DNA from: an uncultured Collinsella sp.
GTDB lineage: Bacteria; Actinomycetota; Coriobacteriia; Coriobacteriales; Coriobacteriaceae
Length of the DNA: 64,000 nt
Direction: 5' to 3'
Assembly (NCBI GenBank): GCA_958370785.1
Contig: CATXKN010000001.1
Span: 124,001-188,000, forward strand
This document shows, piece after piece, positions 8,055 through 16,716 of the stretch. How positions within the stretch are numbered: position 1 is the first letter of the stretch; each line of letters starts with the position of its first letter. The position numbers and the translations under genes are program-made. The notes below the pieces were generated by a model that saw only the letters and a program-made list of their open reading frames with translations, was not told the DNA's origin and did not search any database.

Positions 8055-8315
8055 TTATTTAGCGCGCTCGACGACCTCGATGAGGCGCCAACGCTTCATC
8101 TTGGACATAGGACGGGTCTCCATAACGCGGACGGTGTCGCCCACGCCAGCCGTGCACTCCTCGTCGTGAGCGTGCAGCTTCTTGGAGCTGGTCATCATCT
8201 TGCCGTACTTGGGGTGACGCTTGCGCTCGGTGATGGTGACAACAATGGTCTTGGCACCGGAGACGGAGGTAACGACACCCGTACGGACCTTACGCGAGTT
8301 ACGCGAATCAGTCAT
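8055..8315 (-). CDS. rpsQ: 30S ribosomal protein S17
   Basis: This 86-residue protein is uS17, a primary 16S rRNA-binding protein. It shows the OB-fold sequence RTGVVTSVSGAKTIVVTI and the conserved KLHAHDEE block with a basic C terminus. Length is normal for the family. AAGGAGAG precedes the ATG. It follows rpmC after 16 nt in the conserved L29-S17 order. Confidence 0.98.
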   Translation of the reverse strand: MTDSRNSRKVRTGVVTSVSGAKTIVVTITERKRHPKYGKMMTSSKKLHAHDEECTAGVGDTVRVMETRPMSKMKRWRLIEVVERAK

Positions 8316-8331
8316 GTTCTCTCCTTAGGTC

Positions 8332-8547
8332 CTACTCGGCGACAGCGGACTTCTCCGCTGCGATCTCGCGGGCGCGCTGCTCCGTGAGGACGCGAGCGAT
8401 GTCCTTCTTCACGGTGTTGACGCGAGCGGTGTTGTCCAGCTGGCTGGTGGCCATCTGGAAACGAAGGTTAAAGAGCTCGGCGCGCATTTCCTTCAGCTTC
8501 TCAACGAGCTGAGCGTCCGAGAGCTCACGAATCTCTGCGGGCTTCAT
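8332..8547 (-). CDS. rpmC: 50S ribosomal protein L29
   Basis: This 71-residue protein is uL29, located at the polypeptide exit tunnel, where it helps bind trigger factor and SRP. It has the two-helix pattern [20 protein letters not shown] and FNLRFQ. The ATG overlaps the rplP stop codon by one base (TAATG), indicating translational coupling. Confidence 0.97.
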   Translation of the reverse strand: MKPAEIRELSDAQLVEKLKEMRAELFNLRFQMATSQLDNTARVNTVKKDIARVLTEQRAREIAAEKSAVAE

Positions 8548-9050
8548 TAGTTCTCCTCCTTGGCGGCGGCGGCGTCCTCAGCAGCCCACTTGGCCTCGAG
8601 AGCGGCCTCCTCAGCCATCTCCTTCTCGATGCGCTGCTCAGCGTTCTTAGCAGCAACAATCTTGGTCTTGATGGGAAGCTTGTGCTGTGCAAGACGCAGA
8701 GCCTCGCGAGCGACCTCCTCGGGCACGCCCTTGACCTCGAACATGATGCGGCCGGGCTTGACGACGGCCACCCACTCCTCGGGGTTACCCTTGCCAGAAC
8801 CCATGCGAGTCTCGGCAGGCTTCTTGGTGATGGGCTTATCGGGGAAGATCGTGATGTACACACGACCGCCACGCTTCATGTAGCGGGTCATGGCAATACG
8901 AGCGGCCTCGATCTGACGGTTGGTGATCCAATGGGCCTCGAGAGCCTGGATACCAAACTCGCCGAAATGCAGCTCGGTATTACCCTTGGCCTGGCCCTTC
9001 ATGGAGCCACGCTGCACCTTGCGGTGAAGAATACGCTTAGGGGCAAGCAC
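8547..9050 (-). CDS. rplP: 50S ribosomal protein L16 with acidic C-terminal extension
   Basis: This 167-residue protein is uL16, which organises the A-site region of the 50S subunit. The core (residues 1-~138) has [15 protein letters not shown], the [15 protein letters not shown] block and [15 protein letters not shown]. The remaining ~29 residues are Ala/Glu-rich ([20 protein letters not shown]), longer than the E. coli protein. The GTG start overlaps the rpsC stop by one base (TAGTG), and the stop overlaps the rpmC start, so three genes are translationally coupled. Confidence 0.97.
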   Translation of the reverse strand: MLAPKRILHRKVQRGSMKGQAKGNTELHFGEFGIQALEAHWITNRQIEAARIAMTRYMKRGGRVYITIFPDKPITKKPAETRMGSGKGNPEEWVAVVKPGRIMFEVKGVPEEVAREALRLAQHKLPIKTKIVAAKNAEQRIEKEMAEEAALEAKWAAEDAAAAKEEN

Positions 9051-9760
9051 TACTGACCCCTCCTCTCGGAGTTACGACGACGAGGACGGGAAGAGCCCTC
9101 GAGTGCAGGGTTGGGAACAGGCTGGCCCGGGAGCTTCTCGCCCAGGTAGATCCAGACCTTCACGCCGCAAGCGCCCATGGTGGTGCTGGCGACAGCCGTG
9201 CCGTAGTCGATCTTGGCACGGAGGGTGTGCAGAGGCACGCGACCCTCACGGTACCACTCACGACGGCCCATCTCGGCACCGCCGAGACGACCGGAGCACT
9301 GGATACGGATGCCCTTAGCGCCGGCCTTGCGGGCGGACTGGACAGCCTTGCGCATAGCGCGACGGAAGGCAACGCGGCCCTCGAGCTGCTCGGCGATAGA
9401 CTGAGCAACGAGGTTGGCGTCGAGCTCGGGGCGCTTGATCTCGACAACGTCGACGGAGAGCTGGCCCTTGGAGACGCCAGCGACCTTCTCGAGCTCGGTG
9501 CGGAGGGTATCGATCTCGGCACCCTTCTTACCGATGACAACGCCGGGGCGAGCGGTGAGGATGATGACCTTCACCTTGTCGCCAGCGCGCTCGATCTCGA
9601 CGCGGGAGACAGCTGCGCGGGAAAGACGCTTCTCGAGGTACTTGCGGATCTCGAGATCGTTACCGAGGGTCTTAGCGTAATCCTTCTCTGCGAACCAGCG
9701 GGAGCGCCAGTTCTCGGTAATGCCAAGACGGAAGCCGGTGGGGTAGACTTTCTGACCCAT
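9050..9760 (-). CDS. rpsC: 30S ribosomal protein S3
   Basis: This 236-residue protein is uS3, part of the mRNA entry channel helicase site of the 30S subunit. It starts [14 protein letters not shown], has the KH domain motif [13 protein letters not shown] (GKKG loop) and the C-terminal S3 domain with [24 protein letters not shown]. The C terminus is a short basic tail. The ATG lies 6 nt after rplV. Confidence 0.98.
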   Translation of the reverse strand: MGQKVYPTGFRLGITENWRSRWFAEKDYAKTLGNDLEIRKYLEKRLSRAAVSRVEIERAGDKVKVIILTARPGVVIGKKGAEIDTLRTELEKVAGVSKGQLSVDVVEIKRPELDANLVAQSIAEQLEGRVAFRRAMRKAVQSARKAGAKGIRIQCSGRLGGAEMGRREWYREGRVPLHTLRAKIDYGTAVASTTMGACGVKVWIYLGEKLPGQPVPNPALEGSSRPRRRNSERRGQ

Positions 9761-9766
9761 ACAGCT

Positions 9767-10138
9767 TTACGCCTCCTTTCGAGGAGCAACGACGACGGTG
9801 ATGTGGGAAGTACGCTTCAGAATGCGAGAAGCGGAACCCTTGGCGCGGGGACGGATGCGCTTAAGCGTCGGACCCTCGTCAACATAGGCAGCGGCGACAA
9901 CCAGGTTGTCGGCACGCAGACCGTTGTTGTTCTCGGCGTTCGCAACGGCGGAACGGAGAACCTTCTCGACATCCACGGCGACGGCGCGGTCGCAGAAGTG
10001 GAGGATGTCGAAGGCCTGAGCGACAGGCTTGCGGCGGATCAGATCGACCACCAGGCGGGCCTTGCTGGGGGAAACACGCACGTACTTAGCGACGGCGCGA
10101 ACCTCGGTGGCCTCAGTTTCAATAGACTTAGTTGCCAT
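9767..10138 (-). CDS. rplV: 50S ribosomal protein L22
   Basis: This 123-residue protein is uL22. Its beta-hairpin extends into the exit tunnel and contributes to macrolide response. Recognisable blocks are [37 protein letters not shown] and the [24 protein letters not shown] hairpin region. No insertion or deletion is seen in the hairpin. It follows rpsS after 14 nt. Confidence 0.98.
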   Translation of the reverse strand: MATKSIETEATEVRAVAKYVRVSPSKARLVVDLIRRKPVAQAFDILHFCDRAVAVDVEKVLRSAVANAENNNGLRADNLVVAAAYVDEGPTLKRIRPRAKGSASRILKRTSHITVVVAPRKEA

Positions 10139-10152
10139 TTACGGTTAACCCC

Positions 10153-10413
10153 CTATTTGGCCTTGTGGCCACGGAACGTACGAGTCGGCGCGAACTCGCC
10201 GAGCTTGTGACCAACCATGGACTCGGTAACATACACGGGCACATGCTTGCGGCCGTCGTGGACGGCGATGGTGTGACCAACCATCTCGGGGAAGATGGTG
10301 GACGCGCGGGACCAGGTCTTCACGACGTCCTTCTTGCCAGCCTCGTTCATCGCGGTGATACGCGAGAGAAGGCGAGTCTCCACGAACGGGCCCTTTTTGA
10401 GACTTCTGCTCAT
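10153..10413 (-). CDS. rpsS: 30S ribosomal protein S19
   Basis: This 86-residue protein is uS19, which sits in the 30S head near the A-site finger. It starts [11 protein letters not shown] and keeps the [33 protein letters not shown] core. Normal length. AGGAGAAAG precedes the ATG, and 32 nt separate it from rplB. Confidence 0.98.
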   Translation of the reverse strand: MSRSLKKGPFVETRLLSRITAMNEAGKKDVVKTWSRASTIFPEMVGHTIAVHDGRKHVPVYVTESMVGHKLGEFAPTRTFRGHKAK

Positions 10414-10445
10414 AAGTGCTTTCTCCTAAAACTCGGTATCCGAAA

Positions 10446-11276
10446 TTACTTCTTACGGCGACGAATGATGTGCTGGTTCGAGACCTTCTTCTTCTTGCGC
10501 GTACGAAGGCCCTTCGTCGGCTTACCCCAGGGGGTAACAGAGGGACGACCAGAGGTGTGGTTCTTGCCCTCGCCACCGCCGTGCGGGTGGTCGACAGGGT
10601 TCATGACGGTACCGCGGACGGTCGGGCGCACGTTCATGTGACGCTTACGGCCGGCCTTGCCGATGACGATGTTGGAGTGATCGGCGTTGCCGACCTCACC
10701 GACGGTGGCGCGGCAGGTAACGAGGATGCGGCGCATCTCGGAGGAAGGCATACGAACGATAGCGTACTTGCCCTCCTTACCCATCAGCTGGCAGGAGTTA
10801 CCGGCGGAACGGGCGATAGCAGCGCCCTTGCCCGGCTGGAACTCGACGGCGTGGATGAGCGTACCGACGGGGATGTCGGCGAGGGGCAGAGCGTTGCCCG
10901 GCTTGATGTCGGCGTCAGAACCGGACATGATGGTCTGACCGACCTCGAGGCCCTTGGGGGCCAGGATGTAGCGCTTCTCACCGTCAGCGTAGTGCAGCAG
11001 AGCGATGCGAGCGGAACGGTTCGGATCGTACTCGATCGTGGCAACCTTGGCGGGCACGCCGTCCTTGTTGCGCTTGAAGTCGATCACGCGGTAACGACGC
11101 TTCACGCCGCCGCCCTGGTGGCGGGTGGTGATGCGGCCGTTGTTGTTACGACCGGCCTTCTTGGGCAGGGGCTCGAGAAGAGACTTCTCGGGCTTGGTGC
11201 AGGTGATCTCGGAGAAGTCGGAGATCGTCTGCCAACGCCTACCAGCGGAGGTCGGCTTAAGGTGCTTTACAGCCAT
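10446..11276 (-). CDS. rplB: 50S ribosomal protein L2
   Basis: This 276-residue protein is uL2, a primary 23S rRNA-binding protein next to the peptidyl transferase centre. It has [21 protein letters not shown]-type and [10 protein letters not shown] motifs, including the functionally important histidine in HPHGGG. The start at 11276 is chosen because AAAGGGATT precedes it and it gives the family's usual length; the frame stays open to 11351. The preceding 179-nt gap contains a promoter-like repeat shared with the rplC upstream region. Confidence 0.98.
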   Translation of the reverse strand: MAVKHLKPTSAGRRWQTISDFSEITCTKPEKSLLEPLPKKAGRNNNGRITTRHQGGGVKRRYRVIDFKRNKDGVPAKVATIEYDPNRSARIALLHYADGEKRYILAPKGLEVGQTIMSGSDADIKPGNALPLADIPVGTLIHAVEFQPGKGAAIARSAGNSCQLMGKEGKYAIVRMPSSEMRRILVTCRATVGEVGNADHSNIVIGKAGRKRHMNVRPTVRGTVMNPVDHPHGGGEGKNHTSGRPSVTPWGKPTKGLRTRKKKKVSNQHIIRRRKK

Positions 11277-11356
11277 TACAATCCCTTTCAATAGGAATCC
11301 GTTAGCCATCGCAGACAGGGATTCGAGGTTCTGCCTCGGGTGCGATGACACCGGAC

Positions 11357-11382
11357 GTATACACGGTTCCGGGCGTGTCCAT
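11357..11382 (-). promoter_or_regulatory. Conserved 26-nt box upstream of rplB
   Basis: GTATACACGG-N3-CGGGCGTGTCCAT on the plus strand matches the box upstream of rplC (13222-13247) at 23 of 26 positions. On the minus strand it ends in TATAC, which resembles a -10 region. It may be an internal promoter or regulator site of the ribosomal operon. Confidence 0.45.
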
Positions 11383-11401
11383 TTTATACGCCCAAAACCT
11401 T

Positions 11402-11437
11402 GAGCTCTCGCCTCCCCTATTTGGGAGGCATGAGCTC
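11402..11437 (-). promoter_or_regulatory. Hairpin in the rplW-rplB intergenic leader
   Basis: On the minus strand, GAGCTCATGCCTCCC pairs with GGGAGGCGAGAGCTC around a short AT-rich loop, 19 nt after the rplW stop. There is no T run, so it is more likely an RNA processing or attenuation structure than a terminator. Confidence 0.5.
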
Positions 11438-11455
11438 ACTCAACAGCAGCGAGTC

Positions 11456-11743
11456 TTAGGCCTGGTTGCCAAAGACCTCGATGGTGTCGCCCTCGGCCAG
11501 CGTGACGATGGCCTTCTTCCAAGAACGGGTCTTGCCGGCGACATAGCGCACGCGCTTGGTCTTGGGCTTGACCGTCAGGGTGTTCACGCGAACGACCTTG
11601 ACGCCGAAGATCTCCTCGACAGCGTCCTTGATCTGATACTTGTTAGCATCCTTGGCGACCTCGAACGTGTACTTGTTCAGCTCCATGCCGGAGAAGGAAC
11701 GCTCGGACACGATCGGACGGATGATGATCTCGTGGGCGGTCAT
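11456..11743 (-). CDS. rplW: 50S ribosomal protein L23
   Basis: This 95-residue protein is uL23, at the tunnel exit, a docking site for trigger factor. It has IIIRPIVSERSFSGME, YTFEVAKDANKYQIKDAVEEIFGVKV and VRVNTLTVKPKTKRVR blocks. The ATG directly abuts the rplD stop codon; GGGGAGGTG lies inside the end of rplD. A 179-nt gap follows before rplB, unusual for this operon. Confidence 0.98.
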   Translation of the reverse strand: MTAHEIIIRPIVSERSFSGMELNKYTFEVAKDANKYQIKDAVEEIFGVKVVRVNTLTVKPKTKRVRYVAGKTRSWKKAIVTLAEGDTIEVFGNQA

Positions 11744-12370
11744 TTATGCAAGCACCTCCCCGAAGTGAGCGGCGATGTCGGCGGGCATCAGCACAGCGTT
11801 GTTGTTGACGAGATCGTAGGTGTTGGCCTCGTCAGCGGTGATGATGAACGTCTTGGGAATGTTGCGGAACGACAGGTAGGCGTTGACGTCCTCATCGCGA
11901 ACGATGATGGTCAGACGCTTGCCCTCAAGGCCGAGAGCCTTGAGCATGGCGACGGCAGCCTTGGTGGAAGGCTTCTCGAAGCCGTAGTCGTCGACGAGCA
12001 CGAGCTCGCCATCGGCCAGCTTGGCGGACAGCGCGGAGCGCATAGCCAGCTTGACCTCCTTGTTGTTCATACGCTTAGCGTAAGAACGGGGCTTGGGGGC
12101 GAAGACGACGCCACCGTGACGCCACTGGGCAGCACGGATGGAACCCTGGCGGGCACGGCCGGTGCCCTTCTGACGCCAAGGCTTCTTGCCGCCACCGGAA
12201 ACCTCAGAGCGGCCCTTAGCGGACTGGGTGCCCTGACGCCAAGAGGCCATCTGGCACTTGACGATGTGGTGCATAACGTGGATGTTCGGCTCGATGCCGT
12301 ACACCTCAGCGGCGAGCTCGGCCTCGGCGACCTTCTTGCCCTCGCTGTTCTTTACTTCAAACTTTGCCAT
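11744..12370 (-). CDS. rplD: 50S ribosomal protein L4
   Basis: This 208-residue protein is uL4, which lines the exit tunnel; in some bacteria it also represses its own operon. Conserved features are KGRSEVSGGGKKPWRQKGTGRARQGSIRAAQWRHGG-type loop residues and the FAPKPRSYAKRMNNKE block. The ATG follows AAGGAGAAC. Whether it autoregulates this operon is not shown by the sequence. Confidence 0.98.
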   Translation of the reverse strand: MAKFEVKNSEGKKVAEAELAAEVYGIEPNIHVMHHIVKCQMASWRQGTQSAKGRSEVSGGGKKPWRQKGTGRARQGSIRAAQWRHGGVVFAPKPRSYAKRMNNKEVKLAMRSALSAKLADGELVLVDDYGFEKPSTKAAVAMLKALGLEGKRLTIIVRDEDVNAYLSFRNIPKTFIITADEANTYDLVNNNAVLMPADIAAHFGEVLA

Positions 12371-12416
12371 TTAAGTGTTCTCCTTGGTATGACGCTGGGC
12401 TAAATGGGCTGGGCCC

Positions 12417-13037
12417 TTAGGCCATACGGATGGCGACGAGACCATTCTTGGCACCCGGGACAGCGCCCTTGACCAAGATGAGGTTCTGCTCGGCATCGAT
12501 GCGGACAACGGAAAGGTTCTTGACGGTAACGCGCTCGTTACCCATGTGACCGGCCATCTTGACGCCCTTGAGGACGCGCGCAGGATAGGCGCACTGACCG
12601 ATAGAACCGGGGTGACGCTGGAAGTGAGAACCATGCGTCATAGGACCGCGGCGCTGACCCCAGCGCTTGATGCGACCCTGGAAGCCCTTACCCTTGGAGG
12701 TACCGATGACGTCGACCTTCTCGACATCAGCGAAATCAGCGACGGTGACGACCTCGCCGACCTTGTGCTCCTCGCCGTTCTCGACGCGGACCTCACGAAG
12801 GAAGCGGACAGGCTCGACGCCAGCCTTGGCGAAGTGACCAGCCATGGGCTTGTTCACGTTCTTGGCCTTGATGTCGCCGAAACCGATCTGGACGGCGTCA
12901 TAGCCGTCGGTTGCCTGAGTTTTAACCTGCGAGACAGCGCAGGGGCCAGCCTGGATGACCGTGACGGGAACGACGTTGTCGTCCTCGTCCCAAACCTGGG
13001 TCATGCCAATCTTGCGGCCGAGAATCATGCTGATCAA
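12417..13037 (-). CDS. rplC: 50S ribosomal protein L3
   Basis: This 206-residue protein is uL3, an early 50S assembly protein reaching the peptidyl transferase centre. It has [12 protein letters not shown] near the N terminus and the [25 protein letters not shown] loop region. The start is uncertain: TTG at 13037 has a weak GGGAT upstream, while ATG at 13028 has no clear RBS. rpsJ, normally directly upstream of rplC, is instead 14 kb away after fusA. rplC is therefore the first gene of this operon. Confidence 0.97.
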   Translation of the reverse strand: MISMILGRKIGMTQVWDEDDNVVPVTVIQAGPCAVSQVKTQATDGYDAVQIGFGDIKAKNVNKPMAGHFAKAGVEPVRFLREVRVENGEEHKVGEVVTVADFADVEKVDVIGTSKGKGFQGRIKRWGQRRGPMTHGSHFQRHPGSIGQCAYPARVLKGVKMAGHMGNERVTVKNLSVVRIDAEQNLILVKGAVPGAKNGLVAIRMA

Positions 13038-13221
13038 GATATGATCCCAACTCTCGCGTGGTCTTGGGACAATGCGTACACCACCGAGCGTACGCCCCTA
13101 GAGGACCACTACTTACACGACGTGCTCCCCAGCCTTGTATTTCGCCCGGACTACCTGACAACCCTATTAAGCAGGCATTTTGTCCAGCCAGAATACTCCC
13201 CTGGTTACACACAGCTGATTA

Positions 13222-13247
13222 GTATACACGGCTGCGGGCGTATCCAT
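13222..13247 (-). promoter_or_regulatory. Conserved 26-nt promoter-like box upstream of rplC
   Basis: This matches the rplB box at 11357-11382 in 23 of 26 positions. Its core CGGGCGTATCC recurs exactly at 30475-30485 upstream of the rpsL promoter. On the minus strand it reads GGATACGCCCG, then CCGTGTATACT, with TATACT (13221-13226) as a possible -10; the -35 is poor. It is the likeliest promoter area for the ribosomal operon. Confidence 0.45.
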
Positions 13248-13305
13248 CGAGATTCATATTTCACTCACATTGTTTACGCAGGTAAAGTGCGTGGAGTCGC
13301 CTGGG

Positions 13306-13440
13306 CTTGGCAGAGGGGCGGCGAAATATATTAAGTTTGCTGCTCTACAGTCCTGCGCAAGACGGAAAGCACATTAAGTGCTTTCCTTTGCGTGCGGAAC
13401 TCGCGACAAACTTAATATATTTCGCCGCCCCTCTGCCAAG
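13306..13440. repeat. Capped hairpin element A: 85-nt conserved core with 34-bp perfect arms
   Basis: Arms 13306-13339 and 13407-13440 are perfect 34-bp complements. The internal segment 13331-13415 is identical over 85 nt to element B (30573-30657), although the outer arms of A and B differ completely. The core has its own inner hairpin GGAAAGCAC-ATTAA-GTGCTTTCC. It lies between the phosphatase stop codon and the rplC promoter region; the 13038-13485 gap holds nothing else recognisable apart from the leader. Confidence 0.85.
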
Positions 13441-13485
13441 CTCGGGAGACGACACGTTGATGTCTGCTTAACTCTGCTCACTCAG

Positions 13486-14112
13486 CTAATGACTTTGTTG
13501 GGGGTCCACTATTTGCTGGAGGGTGAACTTGCATTGATGAGACTCGCCTTCTGCTTGTGGCTTTGCCTCATCGAAATTAAAGATCATGATGGCGCAGTTG
13601 GGGAGTTTTGCTGGGAGCTCGAAGCCCTCTGGGGCTGCAGCCTTGATGAATTGGCGACTGGCGCTGCCGTGGCTTACTGCTAGTAGGGTTTCGGTGTCCT
13701 TAGCACTCATGAGATTGGTGAGAGTGTCTACCATGCGCTCTTGCAGCGCGCGGCTTCCTTCTCCTCCGAAGGGGACCAGGTCCTCGCCCGGATCCCAGAC
13801 GTCGGTGGGAAGGGCGTCGTGGGGGCCCTCTTCGAAGGTGCCGTAGCAGCGCTCGATAATGCCTTTGCAGGGCTCGACTGCTGCGTCCGGGCCGATGAGC
13901 TCGCATGCGACGAGCTGAGCTGTGTCCATGGCTCGGCCTAAGGGTGATGAGACCACTTTGTCGGGAACGACGCCGTGGGCCTTGAGCCATGCGGCTGCCG
14001 CCCGTGCCTGCTGGCGGCCCAGATCGGTGAGCGGAGAATCGCAGCGACCCTGGACGAGCTTTTTGACGTTGAATTCCGTCTGACCATGACGAAGTAGATA
14101 TAGACGCTTCAT
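13486..14112 (-). CDS. Histidine phosphatase family protein (phosphoglycerate mutase-like)
   Basis: This 208-residue protein has the histidine phosphatase signature LLRHGQTEFN, with His9 expected to be phosphorylated, the SSPLGRAMDTAQ block, and the second catalytic histidine in AVSHGSASRQF. The ERCYGTFEEG segment supplies the catalytic acid region. These enzymes dephosphorylate small molecules such as sugar phosphates, cobalamin intermediates or 3-phosphoglycerate; the substrate is not determined by this sequence. It follows the CDF gene after 39 nt and has RBS AAGGGGAGAG. Confidence 0.9.
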   Translation of the reverse strand: MKRLYLLRHGQTEFNVKKLVQGRCDSPLTDLGRQQARAAAAWLKAHGVVPDKVVSSPLGRAMDTAQLVACELIGPDAAVEPCKGIIERCYGTFEEGPHDALPTDVWDPGEDLVPFGGEGSRALQERMVDTLTNLMSAKDTETLLAVSHGSASRQFIKAAAPEGFELPAKLPNCAIMIFNFDEAKPQAEGESHQCKFTLQQIVDPQQSH

Positions 14113-14151
14113 GCTCTCCCCTTCTGTATACCTAGCTTTACCGGCGCAGCC

Positions 14152-15312
14152 CTACTCGTGGGTATGGCCTACGTAGTCTTCGTCGATCGTGATTTTGGCG
14201 ACCGACTTGGGGTATTCCGATTCGACCCGTTGTGCCAGCGCGTGCTTTAAGTCTTCGGCACTCATCTGCAGATCCGAGGGTCGCACGCAGTCAAAAATCA
14301 CATTGGTGTGCGTGGGACCCGGCACACAGCGCAGATCGTGAATTGTAAGGCGGCTATCGATCTGTTGAGCCATGGCGTTAATGCGTAAACGCATGCTCGC
14401 CACATTGGGATCGTCGGTCACGATGGGGTCGTAATGGAGCGTGACAATCATGCCGTCTTCGTTCCTAAACGCCTGCTCGATGTTATCGAGCGTGTCGTGA
14501 CTTTCCATCGGACTGGCTTCGGCTGCCATCTCGGCGTGAGCGCTTGCGAACTTCCTGCCCGGGCCATAGTCGTGAACCATCAGATCGTGAACGCCCAAAA
14601 CGCCGGGATAGCTCATGATCTTGTCTCGAATGTGCTTGACCAGCTTAGGATCGGGCGTCTGGCCCAAAAGCGGGCTCACCGTATCCTGGATGAGTTCAAA
14701 ACCGCTCCAGCCAATATAGGCACCAACGGCAAGGCCGACCCAAGCGTCAAGGTTGATGCCCGTCACCTGCGAAACAATTGCGCACGCCAGTACGGCGCCC
14801 GTGGCAAGAACATCGTTCTTGGAATCCTGCGCGGTCGCATGCAGCGTCTCGGACTCAATGCGATCGCCGAGCTTTTGGTTGAGGGCCGCCATCCAGAGCT
14901 TTACGACCATCGAAAGCACTAGAACTGCCACCAGGGCAAGCGAGAACTCGACAGGTTCGGGGTGGATGACGCGCTCGACCGAGGACTTCACCAGCTCAAC
15001 GCCAATCAGCAGCACGAGTGCCGCCACGACCAGACCCGAGAGATACTCGTAGCGACCGTGGCCGTAAGGATGCTCGGGGTCGGCCGGCTTGCTCGCCAGC
15101 TTAAAGCCCAGCACGCTCACGATATTCGAGCTGGCATCGGACAGGTTGTTCATGGCATCCGCCACAATCGAAACCGATCCCGAAACCACACCAATGGCAC
15201 CCTTTGCAGCACAAAGCGCCACATTGGCGACAATACACACCATGCCCGCTAACGTGCCCACACGTGCACGATCGCCCTGCGCGCGCTTAACAATCCACTC
15301 GACCATCTGCAT
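14152..15312 (-). CDS. Cation diffusion facilitator family metal exporter
   Basis: This 386-residue inner-membrane protein is a CDF transporter that exports divalent metals (zinc, iron, manganese or cobalt) in exchange for protons. N-terminal membrane helices include SVSIVADAMNNLSDASSN with the metal-site D/N residues and the conserved HPYGHGRYEYLSGL. A later helix carries HATAQDSKNDVLAT, the second metal half-site. The cytoplasmic C-terminal domain is longer than in YiiP (about 386 against 300 residues) and ends in a histidine-containing tail GHTHE. It is probably cotranscribed with the phosphatase gene. The metal cannot be decided. Confidence 0.92.
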   Translation of the reverse strand: MQMVEWIVKRAQGDRARVGTLAGMVCIVANVALCAAKGAIGVVSGSVSIVADAMNNLSDASSNIVSVLGFKLASKPADPEHPYGHGRYEYLSGLVVAALVLLIGVELVKSSVERVIHPEPVEFSLALVAVLVLSMVVKLWMAALNQKLGDRIESETLHATAQDSKNDVLATGAVLACAIVSQVTGINLDAWVGLAVGAYIGWSGFELIQDTVSPLLGQTPDPKLVKHIRDKIMSYPGVLGVHDLMVHDYGPGRKFASAHAEMAAEASPMESHDTLDNIEQAFRNEDGMIVTLHYDPIVTDDPNVASMRLRINAMAQQIDSRLTIHDLRCVPGPTHTNVIFDCVRPSDLQMSAEDLKHALAQRVESEYPKSVAKITIDEDYVGHTHE

Positions 15313-15385
15313 CCGCCCCCACGGTACTACTTATATATCTATTGCTTGACCGGATTGTAGTGTAGCCACTTTGTCCCCCAGATAC

Positions 15386-15419
15386 AAAAAGGCCGCAGCC
15401 CACACGGGCCGCGGCCTTG
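15386..15419 (-). terminator. Terminator downstream of the PTS EIIC gene
   Basis: On the minus strand, AAGGCCGCGGCCCG pairs with the opposite GC-rich arm ending GCGGCCTTTTTG. It lies 38 nt past the EIIC stop. Confidence 0.75.
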
Positions 15420-15424
15420 GAACA

Positions 15425-15449
15425 CGACAAAGGGATCGTCCTTTTGTCG
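15425..15449. repeat. Dispersed GACAAAGGGA palindrome, diverged copy
   Basis: CGACAAAGGGATCGTCCTTTTGTCG-type sequence is an imperfect palindrome related to those at 16688-16716 and 42874-42902. It lies between the EIIC stop codon and its terminator. Confidence 0.55.
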
Positions 15450-15456
15450 CACAGGT

Positions 15457-16671
15457 TTATGCGCTTACTTCAGCAGCGCTCGCCACTGTTTCGGGCGAAT
15501 CGGCTCCGTCCCCCGTCGCCTGCCCCTTCGCCGGCACCACGCCAAAGCAGTAGCTCAGCGCCGCAGACACCGCAAATGCCACACCGCCGGCAACGCAGCA
15601 CCACAGTAGGTTCGAAAAACCACCTGCGGCAAAGCCAATGACCATGAGGACATTCGTCATGCCGATGGTATAGGCCGTAACGTGGCCCACGGCCGCAACA
15701 AGGCCTCCGACGGCACCACCAATGGCCATGCACGTCAGGCACCTGCCGTATTTAAAGCCGCAACCGTACAGCGCCGGCTCGCTTACGCCGCCAAGCACGC
15801 CCGAGATTGAATAGCCCAGCATGAGCGCCTTCTCGTCCTTATCCGCAACGCGGAGCGACGCGCCAAAGGGCATGCCCCAAACGGCGAACGTTGCCATCGT
15901 CGCGGCGATCAGGATGCACGAATCCGTTCCCACACTCATAAACTGCGCATAGGCGAGCGATAGGACAACGTTGCTGACGCCCGCGATCTTTAGGAACTCC
16001 CAGCCCGCGGCAAGCCCCATGAGCGTGAGCAGCGACACGATGCCACCGGAATTGCCAAGCATAAACATAAGCTGGCCCAACAGCATGCCCAGATAGCTGC
16101 CCGCCGGCGCCGTAATACACAGCGAAACCGGAACCATGACGAGCATAGTCGCAAACGGAACGAACGAAAACGCCACGGCCTTAGGGATAACGCGCCGAAA
16201 GAAACACTCCACTCGCCAAAGCACGGGTACCGAGATGAGAACCGGAATAACAGTCGTCGTGTAATCGTTGACCGGCGCGGGAAGCAGACCATACACGGAA
16301 GTCATCGATGCCCCCGTCGTCGATGCGGCATCGACGAGCTTAAGCAGATCGGGCGCAATCAATACGCCGCCCAGCATCATGCCCAGCTGCTCCGAGCAAC
16401 CGAGCTGGCGGGCGGCCGCCCAACCAAGATAAATGGGCAAAAAGTAGTAGCCGGCGTTATAGAGCCAACTGTAGAACAGGCGATAGATTTCGGAATCGGC
16501 AGACCATAGGCCCAGCATGCCTTCGCCCATAATGACGGCGACGGTGCGGAACAACGCCGCGCAGACAATAAACGGCAGCGCCGACATCATGCTTTTGGAC
16601 AGATAGTCCACCACGGCCATGGCGTTTGATGAAACCGTCGTCGTAAACGAGGTGTTAGAAACTTGTGGCAT
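15457..16671 (-). CDS. PTS EIIC membrane component, glucose/beta-glucoside type
   Basis: This 404-residue polytopic membrane protein matches the EIIC domain of the glucose-glucoside PTS family, which imports and phosphorylates sugars. The signature is ISGVLGGVSEPALYGCGFKYGR, matching the SGVTEPAIYG motif of beta-glucoside permeases. About ten hydrophobic helices are visible. No EIIB or EIIA domain is attached, so it depends on separate components; a stand-alone EIIA lies at 56663. The start at 16671 is chosen for the AAAGG upstream and because the longer frame would overlap accDA. It follows the fatty acid operon on the same strand after 40 nt, which may be read-through rather than functional linkage. 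Confidence 0.85.
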   Translation of the reverse strand: MPQVSNTSFTTTVSSNAMAVVDYLSKSMMSALPFIVCAALFRTVAVIMGEGMLGLWSADSEIYRLFYSWLYNAGYYFLPIYLGWAAARQLGCSEQLGMMLGGVLIAPDLLKLVDAASTTGASMTSVYGLLPAPVNDYTTTVIPVLISVPVLWRVECFFRRVIPKAVAFSFVPFATMLVMVPVSLCITAPAGSYLGMLLGQLMFMLGNSGGIVSLLTLMGLAAGWEFLKIAGVSNVVLSLAYAQFMSVGTDSCILIAATMATFAVWGMPFGASLRVADKDEKALMLGYSISGVLGGVSEPALYGCGFKYGRCLTCMAIGGAVGGLVAAVGHVTAYTIGMTNVLMVIGFAAGGFSNLLWCCVAGGVAFAVSAALSYCFGVVPAKGQATGDGADSPETVASAAEVSA

Positions 16672-16687
16672 GGAACGCCTTTCCCAA

Positions 16688-16716
16688 TGTGACATGCGGA
16701 CTGTCCCTTTGTCACA
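16688..16716. repeat. Dispersed TGTGAC...GTCACA palindrome overlapping the accDA stop
   Basis: TGTGACATGCGGACTGTCCC...GTCACA has the same frame as the perfect copy at 42874-42902. Its right arm contains the accDA stop codon. Confidence 0.55.

Noticed and set aside
13306..13440. Insertion sequence or MITE with a nearby transposase
   Set aside because: No transposase gene is present in the window and the two copies do not share terminal sequences, so a standard IS-derived element is not supported.
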